Below, piece by piece: positions 38,377 through 53,145 of a stretch of DNA of 64,000 bases; positions within the stretch are counted from its first letter, which is position 1, and every line of letters starts with the position of its first letter. Source of the DNA: Adineta steineri. Lineage: Eukaryota; Rotifera; Eurotatoria; Adinetida; Adinetidae. The position numbers were made by a program, and so were the translations under genes. The notes beneath the pieces are model-generated. The model was not told the DNA's origin. It saw only the letters and a program-made list of their open reading frames with translations, and did not search any database. Location: the NCBI GenBank assembly GCA_905250115.1, contig CAJNOI010000094.1:130311-194310 (forward strand), read 5' to 3'.

Positions 38377-38996
38377 TTAACTTCGTTGACATTCATGAAG
38401 ATCAAGTAAAATAACAATAGCTAGATATCCAAATTGTTTTTCTTTATCACTAATAGTAACATGATAAGTTTGATTTGTTTTTGAAAATGAATCAATAACT
38501 TGAAATAATGTTTCAGGACATTGTAATGCTGTATATTGATCTGATTGTGAATTATTAACTTGTTCAACTGTATCAATAATAGCTAAACGACGATTTTTTA
38601 AATCACAACTTCGAACTTTATATAATTTTTTTCCAATAATAATTGTATAAAGATAATTATTATAACTACAAAGTTCATAGGATAATTGACCAAAAAGTGT
38701 TTTTGGATTTGTCTCATTATTTTTTATATAGATTAAATAATTTCGAGGTGTATTAGGATCAGATTCAATACTACAAGATTCATTTATAAAACGTTTCGAA
38801 GTTGGATTTGATAATTTAATTCTAGAGAAAAATAATATTATTCTATGTAAAATAACAATAAATATTATAAGTACTTGAATTGACCCTTATATTCCTTTGA
38901 ATGTGTAGCTCTTACAGTACATATTGATTTCGAATCACTAATAATTTCAAATTTTTCCTTTTTTATGGAAAATTGTCTTGCAATTGTATACTTCAT
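38377..38996 (-). CDS. Unrecognised 188-residue protein, possibly tubby-C-like fold
   Basis: Two exons on the minus strand: 38996-38875 and 38821-38377, joined across a 53-nt intron with matching phase (2+1), giving 188 residues. The protein starts MKYTIARQFSIKKEKFEIIS and ends LLDLHECQRS. It is rich in alternating hydrophobic beta-like strands (for example YLYTIIIGKKLYKVRSCDLK and FGYLAIVILLDL), with no signal peptide or clear membrane segment. The pattern of short strands beginning with Met-Lys-Tyr and an F-S-I segment loosely recalls LURP1-related/tubby-C-like domains. This is only a weak structural impression. The intact frame over 445 nt in AT-rich DNA and the clean intron support a real gene. 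Confidence 0.6.
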
Positions 38997-40006
38997 GTAT
39001 TTTTAATTGATCAGATATTTAATAATAGCTGTTGAAATATATAAATTATGGTATATGATATTCTATTTTTATAGAGTCTATAGTTATATTTCTTTCGTCC
39101 TCTGTATAGCCTCCTACTTGCAAAATATTTTTGTTATTATGACGAATGATGAGGTCGAGAGAAAGAGAGAGTTGCGTTGTTCTTCGCTGTCGTAAAGAAA
39201 AGACAAAAATCGCTGTTGGGAAGTAACGTTCTCTTTTTTCCTTTTTTTATTCGTTGTTATTAGATCTTGCATTACTCTCCGATATTTTCTTCCTCTTTTT
39301 TTTCTTCTTTTTCGTCGATAATTGAGGAAAAACATTAGTCCTTCTTCCATGCGCCATGAGGACACGATCATTTTCATCATCATACAAACAGAAATACAAA
39401 AAGGATAGTTGACTAAGCATAAATAATAGTTCGAATAATGATAAAAATATACATTGACACACCCACTCGAACTTTTTTTGCTCATCACCTTGACTGTCTA
39501 TGACCTCCAAGGACTTAATTTCGTTTTTAGATTAATTATTTTAGTCCTATGAGAACAAATAGTATCATTTTCTACGCAATTAGTAATTAAACCATTATCT
39601 GCCTTTTCTTTCTATATATATTATTTATATAGAAAATGCAAGTGTATTTTGGAAATAAATTAAAAGAAAAAAAAACACAAGCTTGCGTAACAAGTAATGA
39701 GAGCAAAAAAATCGAGAATAGTGTAATGAGAATTGTTGTAAAAATTTAAAAAAAGAAAACAAATTTAGGTAATTTGAAAAAAAAACTAATAACAACTGTG
39801 TGAATGAGTTATTGATCGATAGTTTTAACGCTTGTGCTAGAAGACAAAAAAGATAAAATTAAAAATATTATTCTTTCAAATTTGTCAATTAATGAATAGT
39901 CTAAATCCTTAACCAAGAAATATTTCTTACCTATTTGATTATAAGTAAAACCTTATTTTTTCTATAGGAAATATATATTAATGAAAGAAACTTTGTTTTC
40001 TGTTTT
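38997..40006. other. Intergenic between the 188-aa gene and ARFGAP
   Basis: About 1 kb of AT-rich sequence. Overlapping frames at 39114-39510 on the minus strand encode Lys/Ser-rich low-complexity peptides from A/T tracts, and I do not call them. A terminal exon of the ARFGAP gene could hide here, but I could not find the expected ending. Confidence 0.5.
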
Positions 40007-42778
<2,772 letters not shown>

Positions 42779-43433
42779 TTAAATAATTTATTTTTTTCTA
42801 TTATTAAATAAATTTTAATCTAAACATGAAAACAAAATTTTATAACCTTGATCACCCTTAACTATATTTATTTGACACATAAAAGCAAATAAAGTGACTA
42901 AATCATGAATGACAACGATCAATGAATATTATTCGTTTATTACTTTCTAAATCATACATTAATTAAATTCGAAGATAATAAAATCAAACGAATATATATA
43001 TATACGAAATAAATGTATGTATTTTTCTTATTGGAAGTTTCATTTTAATTATAAATTTAATGAAAATCATCACACACACGACATCTAATTGATGATTTTA
43101 TTGGTTATTAAATTACCCTGTTGAGAGTGTATACAGAACGAAAGAGAAAGTTTCAGAGCAACAACTGTTGCAAGGGAAAAATTTCTGACTCATTTTTTCA
43201 TGTGATTGTGCAATAATTCACTGTTGTCATTACTCTTAGATATTTGACAATTGACTCATTTCAGCTATTATATAATAGTTGTCTGTATCAGTCATCATTC
43301 ATTTTAACAAAACGTAATGTATGTGAAATAAACACTTTTTTTTGTACATAGTACAATTTCTTCCATTTGTTAATTTTAGTATTTATTGTCTCATACACGA
43401 TCATAACGACCGTTTAAACGAAATATAGAAATT
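42779..43433. promoter_or_regulatory. Divergent promoter region ARFGAP / Nup98-like
   Basis: 655 AT-rich bases between two start codons pointing away from each other. There are no recognised motifs beyond TA repeats near 42995-43004. It presumably carries both promoters. Confidence 0.5.
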
Positions 43434-46036
43434 ATGTTTTCGACAAGTAAATCACACGAAACTACTTCTGCAGGTTTTTCTACATTCAAATCACCATTTA
43501 CATATCCTCCTGTTACTACATCACAAGTATGGAATCCCTTTGGCACTTCTTCTGCATCAACTATTCAGCCAGTTGTTAATCAATCAACATCGACTGGTGC
43601 TAATTTCACACCTACAGGTATAGAATACACAATAGTATTGAAAGGATGATTATATTAGTCGTATGTTTAGGTCATGCTGGTTGGACTCCATTTGGTACAA
43701 ATCAACCGACATCAGTTACACAACCAGCAAATATATTTGCTTCGAATCCAACAGGGCCAATATTTAATTTTGGTGCGGGATCTACACAAGGTAAATTTCA
43801 ATTTGTTTTCTTTATCTTTTTCGAACATATAACTATAACTTTCAAATTTTAATATATCTATATGATGAAAGAATATTCGAATAAATTAATAGATGAACTT
43901 TGAATAGAAGACTAATAGTTAAAGAGAAGATTTTTGCTTCCAAGTTTCTGATTTCTTTTGAAAATCTTTCATTATCTTTTTATAAAAATACTTTTTTCTC
44001 ATTCAACAAAATCATCTCTCAACTTAATTTGTTTAATATCTGTTTAGGAACAGTTCCTACTACTTCGACAACATCAAATATCTTCGGTATTAATAAAACT
44101 GTTACAACAACAGCAAGTCCATTTGGCATGTTTCCGCCAACAATATCTACTACAACGAGTAATTTGTTCAATCAACCATCATCATCTGCATCAACAATAA
44201 TAGCACCGTGGGCTATAACACCAACACCGAATATATCTACAGTATCTACTTTACCACAAACGCATCCATTTAATATTACACCAACAACAACATCAGGAAC
44301 AACATCAGTTTTTAATACAGCAACAATAATAAATCCATTTAATATTAAAACAACTACAGCATCAGGAATAACACCAGTTTTTAATGCACCAACAGTAACG
44401 AATCCATTCAATACTCAACCGGTTACAAGTGGAAATATATTTTCACAAACAATGATAACAACAACATCTGCTAATAGTACTAATCCAACTACAACAGGAA
44501 ACTACTTTCATATGGCACCTACAACTACTATATCAGTATTTCCTTCTCTTCATCCACCAGTATCAACAGCAAATACAACTCCAAATAGTAATATGTTTGC
44601 AATACCATCATCTCTTGCATCAATTTCAAATCCTCAGCCATTTCAAATTTTACCTGTAACACAAACTCAACCAGTTACAACATCATCATCATCATCTACA
44701 ATATCGCAAGAAGAACAAAATCCTCAACAATCAGTTTCAAATATTCATCAACAATTTCTTGCAGCATCACTTCTTGATCCATATGCTAATCGAGGAAAGA
44801 AAGATTTTACTAAAACTGATCAAATTCAAATGCTTACAGAACCCGCTGTTGTTTCAGCTTCATCAACAACATTAATGGCAACATCAGCACCGATATTCAC
44901 AACACCATTAATAACATCAACACCAATATCAGCTGTACTTCCTATACAATCGAATTTTCAAAAAATACCATCATCACGTTCATTAATTGATGTTAATTTT
45001 AAATTAAAACCAGCTTCATCATCATCATCACTACACGATGATATAAAATCATCTCAACAGCAATCTACAGCATCAATTGAACAAATAAAAGGTCCATTAT
45101 CAGGAAGTTTTACTGATGAAGAAGAAAATATTTTACTTAGTCGAACTAAAATGTCAAAATTACGTATATCAAATGATATTATTGATTCACCATATCAATC
45201 AAATACTATTCGTTCACTTTATCCTTTACGAAATTTAAATGAACTTGAAAAATTAACTAATATACCACCACTATCATCATCAGTGCCAGTAACAACATCA
45301 ATTAATAATAAACGTACACCATCGCCAATTCCATCTATTACTTCTGAACAACGATCATCTTCAGTAATACAACAGAAATCTAATACTAATTCTTCAACTT
45401 GTCGTTTACCAATTTTAACTCGTGAAGATTATTATATGAAACCAAATCTAACTGAATTAAAATCTCTATTTAATGATAAAAATCAATGTATTGTTAAGCA
45501 ATTTACTGTTGGACATGAGAAATATGGTTCAGTAACATTTTATGGTCAAATAAATCTTGCTGGACTTAATCTTGATGAAATTAGTAAGTCAATGAATGTC
45601 GAATATTTTTATTTGAACTTTTTTTATTTTTATTTTTCTAGTTGAAATCAATCATCATGAAGTAATTGTTTATCCTGATGATAATAATAAACCATCAGTT
45701 GGTGAAGAATTAAATCGTTCAGCTCGTATAACATTACTTGGAGTATATCCAACTGATCGAACAACACATGAACAAATAACTGATATAGAACGTATAAAAG
45801 CAATGAATTATGATAATTATTTACGTGAAATAACTAAAAAATTCGATGGAGAATTTATTAAATATGGTGTTGATGATGGTTCATGGACATTTATGGTAAA
45901 TAAATAAAAATATTTGATTGATTATTTAATATAATTTGATTTTGAATTTTAGGTTAAACATTTTACACGTTATGGTCTTGATAATGATAATCAAGATGAT
46001 GTTATTATTAAAACAATCAGCCAACAACAACCTTAA
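43434..46036 (+). CDS. Nucleoporin-like protein with Nup98 autoproteolytic domain
   Basis: Five exons (43434-43617, 43671-43790, 44048-45583, 45642-45895, 45953-46036) give 725 residues. Residues 1 to about 450 are Thr/Ser/Pro-rich, with scattered FG motifs (NPFGT, TPFGT, FNFGAG, NIFGIN, SPFGMF) and repeated NPFN units. I see no GLFG repeats and no obvious GLEBS segment. From about residue 510 a Nup98 autopeptidase domain is clear: REDYYMKPNLTELKSLF, VKQFTVGHEKYGSVTFYG, then LDEIIEINHHEVIVYPDD and GSWTFMVKHFTRYGLDN. In Nup98 this domain cleaves itself before the Ser of HFS and tethers the protein to the nuclear pore. Here the motif is HFT. The protein ends about 22 residues later, so there is no Nup96 part. 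It may be a stand-alone Nup98 homologue or paralogue. Confidence 0.9.
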
Positions 46037-47027
46037 ATTCGATTGACTTGGACAAAACTAGTTTTAGAATAAAAGTAAGCTGAATGTTTAGAAATAATAC
46101 AACGTATATTTTTACATACTAAACAGACAGCATTAAGTATTCTAATCAAGATAATATATTTCTGTAACCAAAAAACTAACATAAATAATCTGAGATTGCT
46201 TTGCTTGTTACTTTTTTTAAATAAATTTTTCAGTTATAAGAATATTATTTTTTTTTATCAGTTATGTCAGTGACACATTAGAACAAATAAGTTTAGAATT
46301 TCAAACTATAGTTTAACGTGATCAATTAAATGTTAACCTTTAGTATGAACTTCACTATAGATTAAAAACACATGTCGAATCGATCGTATTAGTAAACTAA
46401 TGATAGTTAGAGGTTAGAGCTATGAACAGAAGAAGTGATAAATCTATTTCGTTTTCGTTTATGTAAGATTATTTTGAAGGCTTCATTGTATAATTAATTC
46501 AGTATGTAAGATTAGTAAATATATCGAACTAATCAAGTAGAATAATGGACTGTCGAGTTTATTGATCTATTCTGGTGAAGGTTTTCTTTTACGATAGATA
46601 AGTTGTTGTAAATATGTTTGTCAGATATATATTTTATAGGTATTTAATTATGGATATAATTCTATGTCGAACAAATCAATAACAACGAGTAAGTTAAAAT
46701 ATTTTATATTTACTGTATTCTAGAGTAATGGTTTATGTCAAATTATAATTTATTCCCCCGATGATTCCTTTCTTTTTTTGACGATTGTTAATAATTTACA
46801 TGAAATGAAATGATGGTTGGACTATGAACTCATCAAATATTAATAACAATAGTTTAAATATTTCTTTAATAATTAATTTATCTGTTCGATTGGAATCACG
46901 TTATATGGGTACAAACAATATCAAATGGACAATTAGAATTTTATTCATTAATACAGGGTAAAGATTATACATGATAATTAAAATTTGTCGATCAGTCAAT
47001 TAATGTATTAAAAATGATATTTAAAAA
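46037..47027. other. Convergent intergenic region, nothing recognised
   Basis: About 1 kb of AT-rich sequence between the converging Nup98-like and GST genes. There are AATAAA-like sites near 46220. No coding sequence, RNA or repeat stands out. Confidence 0.5.
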
Positions 47028-48070
47028 TTATTTTTCGTTTAGAATTATATCAGAACAATCAGTTAATATATTGGAAGTTGTTGTTGACCAATGAGGTGGA
47101 AATGATTGGTGAATCGATGGACGATTACAGAGATGTTTGTAGTAGAAATCTAGATACAGAAGTTGAAATTTAGGATAAAAATTCATATTATGTTTTTAGG
47201 GAGAGATTCTTTCGTTTTTTTTCTTACTACCGAGTTGTTCATGTAATTGAATCGGATATCCACAATGAATAAGTAATGCCAATTGCGGAAAAAGAAAGAC
47301 ATCAGCTAGTGTAAATACATTGCCGATAGCATATAAAGTTTCTTGATTTTGTCCTTTCAATCTATTGTTCCATCGAATCAATTCATTTACAAGTGTCTCT
47401 TTACGTTTTTTCAATAAATTCATATCGTATCGCTCCGGTGGCGTATGCCAAATATAATAGATTACATCTTCACTACCAAATTTTTGTAATCGAAGTGACT
47501 ACATATATATATATTCATCAGCTATCAAAAACTAATGATATTTATAATAAAAAAAAGGTAACGTACATCATAAGTACATTGAAGTACTTTTGCTCGTAAA
47601 AATGGATTATCTGGTAATAATCTATTACCTTGATTTTTCATGATATCCTAAATAATTTTATTAAAAACTCTCGCTTTTTCTTTTTTTTAATAATATTACT
47701 TCAAGATAGAAACATATTGCTAAAGATTCATTGAGGATAATATTTCCAATTTTGAGTAACGGCAACTATATTTTTTTGTTGTTCATAGAAATAAAAAGGA
47801 AATCTTATAATTAATCTTTTTCTATACTTGTCCTCGTGGACTTTGATCGATAATCGACTTCATTCTATGTTCATGTTGATCTAATAAAATTAGTTGATGC
47901 TTATAATCGATAATTTGTTTTTCACTTAAAGCAATCTGTACTCTCCTAATAGAATTATATTTCTAATATCATAATCATTTTTCAATTTTGTTTTCTTTTT
48001 TCTTTTTTTTCAAATATTTACCAACAGGATATACTTCCGGATGCCCAATAAAGATAGATATCATTTTTAT
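47028..48070 (-). CDS. Cytosolic glutathione S-transferase
   Basis: Conjugates glutathione to electrophiles. Exons on the minus strand: 48070-48022, 47945-47828, 47765-47700, 47647-47567, 47498-47231, 47149-47028. The N-terminal thioredoxin fold starts IYLYWASGSISCWRVQIALS, the pattern seen in invertebrate and fish GST-A/rho-like enzymes (SPPCWRVMIAL). It continues SPRGQLPLLKIG and ILNESLAICFYLE, which carries the conserved glutathione-binding Glu-Ser pair. The helical C-terminal domain has FTLADVFLFPQLALL and the ending FYYKHLCNRPSIHQSFPPHW. The first codons are unresolved: there is no in-frame ATG before IYLYW, and a TTTTTAG acceptor sits just upstream (48071-48077), so a tiny first exon is probably missing from this call. 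About 230 residues are visible. Confidence 0.88.
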
Positions 48071-48879
48071 CTAAAAATTTCTAATTAATAAAAAAAAAGA
48101 TACATAAAGAATGACATATGTCATCTCTTTTTCATCTGTCTTGTTTTATATTCAAGAACAAGAACTGACTTGTGATGGTTGTATATATTGATTCTTATAT
48201 GACATATTCGTATTGATTGTCAGTTGATGATTTTTTCCTCAGATTATGATGACTTGTCATTGACAATTAATTCATGGTCTGTCATAAATAGACAAGAGAA
48301 CAACCTTCTCACGTTGGCGCTAAAAGAAAAAAATTGTCATTACTTTAGTTTTTTTCTTCTCTCTTTATTGATCTTAAGGATCGATCTAAGAGTACGATTG
48401 CTTCTTCTTCTTCTTCTCTTTTTCTCCTCCTCATCTTTAGAGCAAAAGAGAAAATGCGTTAGTCTATTTCTCTTCTCTATTTTTCTATTCTATCTGTCTT
48501 TCTACTTCCTACTTCTCTAGATAATGATAGAAGCCATGCTATGATTCCAATCGACAAGCAGCCGTGCGCACTACTACTACAACTAACAGAATACATAACG
48601 ATAGAAAAGCGAACGATGACGACGACGATGATGATGATGATGATTGATCGATATTAGAGAAGAAGCAATGTTGTTTTTTGCTTCTGCTACTACTAGTTTA
48701 CGTCATTGACCTGTATGCTTGTGACGAGTGACGACAGATCGATGCATAGCCATCAGCAATACTCGAACCAATTCGAGATTAAATAAGTAAGTAAGTCTAA
48801 AATCTATTCTTTTCTTTCATTAAATCTAAGTGTTGATAAAGTATTTAATAGAAATCAAATCTATATATATATAAAATCC
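48071..48879. promoter_or_regulatory. Divergent region between GST and RAPGEF1
   Basis: About 800 bases. Contains (CTT)n near 48400-48417 and (GAT)n near 48626-48643. It probably includes the missing first GST exon and both promoters. A frame at 48224-48520 is T-rich and unconvincing. Confidence 0.5.
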
Positions 48880-51800
48880 ATGGCTTTTTCTCGACATTCA
48901 CTTCGACGTGTTATTGGTGATATGGTTCATCGACATAATGGTAAAACTGATACAATAAACGCAGCATCTATTGAACATCATAAAAATCATAATAGATCAC
49001 GTAAAAAAACTGATCGAAATTCTATTATAAGTAATGGTTCTTTATCGGTATGAATATTTTTGCCATATTAGATAATATATAAATAATTCTTTATACTATT
49101 AGTTACCTCAAACATGCTATGAACGATTACATAAAAGCGAAAGAGAAGTATGTAAATCATTAAATTATCTTGATCAAGTTTTAACACATAATAAACTTGA
49201 AATTCTTGCAAGTATTATTACATCATTAATTGAAAATATCTTTGATATTGAAAGTGTACTAAAAGGAATATTCGAACATGAACCAGCATCATTTAGGTAA
49301 AAAACATTTTTATTTTATTTATAATTTAATTCATTTTTCTTTAGAACACATCTTCTTAGTGATGTTTATTCTCTCCTAGCGAATTTAATTGATTGGTCTG
49401 ATAAATTACTTTTATTAAAAGCAAATGATACCAAAAATCAAATCAATCATGATGATAAATATAAAAAACTTGCACATGATCTTCTCCAAGCAATAAATGT
49501 AAGACAATATTTATTTTAAAAATCATCCATCATTTTTTTTTGCAGAATTGTATTTCCTATGCATGTGATACATCATCAATTCAAAGTGCTGAAACACGTT
49601 CGGATTCATTTCAAAGCTTTCAATCACTTAATAGGTAGAATTTGCTTGAATACAATAAAAAAAACCTTTACAAATATGTGTTTCACTTTAGTTTTAATGA
49701 TGATTCACTTCCTGTCCTTCCTCCAAAACGAGATAAACATCCGATAAATTCCTCAACTACAATTATATCTAATCATTCAAGAACGAATGGTAGTTCAAAT
49801 TCACTTTTACTTTCTTCATCATCGAATAAAATCAAACAAGATAAAGATAATGATGAATGTATACAATTAATTGTTGATGATATTAATCAAATTGTTGAAA
49901 AATATACACGTGAATTAGATGATGCAATACGTACAAAAACTACAGTTCGTTCTCCTTCTATTGATCAAATATCCGATGAAAATTTTTCTTTAAAATTAAC
50001 AACACCCTATCGTCATAATAGTATTGATACATTATATGAAACACAAATATCAAAAATAATGAAAAATACTATAACAAAAACAACAGTTAATAATGGACAT
50101 GGAATAACTGATAGAAAACAATCATGTCAATTATATAATGAAACAGATTGTTTGATTCAATCACCCAAAGGAAATTTTCAAACACAAAAATTTTCATTTA
50201 TTAATCGTGAAAAATTAAATGATGGAGATGAACAACAAAAATCAATGATGACATCTCAAATAAGTCAAATAAATCTATCGGATAATGAAAATATTAGTAA
50301 TGAACCACCACCATTACCACCAAAACGAAAAACAGGTTTATACAACTATGAAAAAGAAAAAAATCTATAGAAAACAGGAAACGGAAACCGGATAGAAGAA
50401 ATCCTATGAAATAGTTTTGACATTTCATTAGAACTCATGAGAATTCTCTAGTAGAATATTATTAGTGTCATACTCGAAATGCTTTTATTTGATTTGATTA
50501 GATTAAAAAAGAAAACGGAAGTAGTCGTCAAGCAGTATTTCCTTTAATATAAAAATTTTTCACTTTTTTTATTTTACTAAGCTCTTTTGAAACGTACTTT
50601 TCCTTTTAGCTCGTGCTTATATGTCCTTATTTGATCGATATGATCAAAATGTTGCTGAAATATTTCTTCGTAATACATGTCTTGTTCCGACATCACAACG
50701 TCGATTTGAAGATTTATTTGAACAAATTCAACAACACTTCCAACAAATGCAAATATTTTCTAACAGTGATGACTCATTAAAAACTAAAGAAACAACACCA
50801 ACAGTTAAAACTGCTAATAAATCAAATGGATCTCTAAAAGACAATGAAGACATCGATGCATCTAATCTTTATAATAATCCATTAAAAACTGATTATCATA
50901 GTGATCTTTTTCTTGAAAATATTTCCCATCTACTTGTTTTCAATACGGTATTTATCGACGGTTTTTTTGATTCCACATATATCTATGTTTTACAATTTAG
51001 AATGAAGATCCTTCATTACGTGGTGGTTCTATTGATGCATTAATTATTCGTGCAACATCATCTGATAAAAAAGGTATAAATTTAATAGTTAGCCATCTGT
51101 ATTTATATAAAAATATCTTTAGATTTTGTTTATCAAGAAGCATTTCTAACAACTTATCGTACATTTGTATCTCCGAGTGATTTAATTGACAAACTTATTC
51201 AACGTTATACATTTTTCTCACAATTTGAAGCAAAGAAAAAAATAGCTCGATATGCATTTTCCCTTCTTATTCGTGTTATTGATGAAATCGATAATGAATT
51301 AACAGAAGATTTAATGAAATCTCTTTCAAATTTTGTTACGAATTTAATTCGTCATGGTGAACTTCAATTAGCTAAACTTCTACGAAGAAAATCACTTGAA
51401 CGTTTCAATAAATTTTTAATACCAAATGAACAAATTCAACAAGATATTGTTGTTATACAAAATTCTATATCATCAAAACGAGCAACATTACTTGATTTTC
51501 ATGCAAGTGATATAAGTGAACAATTAACATTACTTGATTCGGAATTATTTCTTAAAATTCAATTATCAGAAGTATTGTATATGTCAATTGAAAGAGGTGA
51601 AGAATATTCACCGAATTTAGCAGCATTTACCGAACATTTTAATAATATATCTTATTGGTAATAAATATTTCTAGTTTTGATTAAGATTATAAATAAATTT
51701 CTTTGTATTTCTAGGATAAGATCTCGAATACTTGAACAAAATTCACAAAAACAACGTGAAATTTATTTTGAAAAATTCCTTAAAATTTTAAAGGTAATAT

Positions 51801-52720
51801 TTTAATGATAGACTCATTCGTGTCATTTCTCCAGGGTTTTATCACACTATAATATGAAGTATAGTGGGTAGTTTTAAAGAAATCAATAGTCTAATTTATT
51901 ATTATCTTGAATAATATTAAGATTTGTAATAGAAATTCTTCAATACAGAATACTCTTATCATTTGTTGAAGTCGGTACTGTTTTCTTTAGATTTTATGAA
52001 TAGTAATATTAGCAATTAAGTGTATTTTGTATTTAAGCCAATTCTATTACTAATGTCTGAAGAGGATAATCTCGATTAATAAATATCCAGGACTGTTAAT
52101 ATATTTTTTGGTCAAAACTATATATATATATTTAATTTAGCATCTACGACGATTAAATAACTTCAATTCATATTTGGCTATTCTCTCGGCTCTTGATTGT
52201 GGTCCAATAAAACGACTGCATTGGTCGAAAAGTATAATCGATGTAAGAATTAATTTTCTGTTTCAGTTTTATCAATTCTATTTTTTTGTGTTAATTTCAG
52301 GCGATTTCTGAACATGCTGGACTTATTGATAGTACTGGTTCATTTAAAAACTATCGTGAAGCATTAAATGCATCCGTTGGTCAACCATGTATTCCTTATA
52401 TTGGTTTAATTCTATCTGATTTAACATTTGTTCATATTGGTAATACAGATTGTTTACAAGATGGTCGAACAGTTAATTTTTGGAAACGTTGGCAACAATT
52501 TACAATCTTACATAAACTTCGTTATTGTCGTAAATGGTAATTTAAATATTTTCTATGATAAATAGAATTTAATTTTTGTATTTTTAGGGAACATAAATTT
52601 ACTCGTAACGATCGTATATTGTATTTTTTTAATAATTTTGATGATTTTATGAATGAAGAAGCTCAATGGATACAATCAGAAAAAATTAAACCAAGACAAA
52701 AATCGAATCCGTATGCATGA
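48880..52720 (+). CDS. RAPGEF1: Rap guanine nucleotide exchange factor 1 (C3G)
   Basis: Activates Rap1 (and related small GTPases) downstream of Crk adaptors in adhesion signalling. Twelve exons: 48880-49047, 49103-49296, 49345-49498, 49546-49634, 49692-50335, 50610-50947, 51001-51073, 51123-51657, 51715-51793, 52141-52242, 52301-52536, 52588-52720, giving 914 residues. The central region has Crk-SH3-type ligands, LPVLPPKRDK and EPPPLPPKRK, as expected for C3G. The RasGEF-N motif is at LRGGSIDALIIRATSSDKK then EAFLTTYRTFVSPSDLIDKL. The catalytic CDC25 domain is recognised from DISEQLTLLDSELFLKIQ, EHFNNISYW, HLRRLNNFNSYLAILSALDC, PCIPYIGLILSDLTFVHIGN and ILYFFNNFDDFMNEEA. The intron before the HLRRL exon is 347 nt. 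Confidence 0.96.
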
Positions 52721-53145
52721 TAATCGAGTTTTAAATGTATATCTGTCAGATATTTTGTTTTGTATATTACACAGTGACAATAAAAACGCAACGAAAATCA
52801 AAGAATAAATCGTTATATTGTTTTTTGTGTCTATACCTTTGTTTTTCTTTTTAATTTTAATCTTAAATTGATCTTCTCTATTAAAAATCTATAAATATAT
52901 ACTTCCTTTTTTCGTTGTTGTTGTTGTCATTGTTGGTTTCTTTTTCACATTTTACTGAAAATTAGAAAATAATAAAATGAAATTTTTTTTTTCTTCTTTC
53001 AATCAGATTATAATTTATGATATCATCGAAATTTTTATTGAATAGATATTTATTTTTAACAATCTATCGATCGAATGTAGGTGTATTTCGTAATGGCGGG
53101 TTTCGGATAAAGAAAACTTTTATTTTTTTACTGTAGCAGAAAAAT
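52721..53145. other. Short intergenic region RAPGEF1 / phosphoesterase
   Basis: 425 AT-rich bases, with (GTT)n near 52914-52927 and poly-T near 52985-52994. The phosphoesterase start lies about 425 nt after the RAPGEF1 stop on the same strand. No other feature is seen. Confidence 0.55.

Noticed and set aside
39114-39510. Two overlapping minus-strand frames of 87 and 124 residues
   Set aside because: Low-complexity Lys/Ser/Leu sequence with no conserved motif. They overlap each other in different frames.
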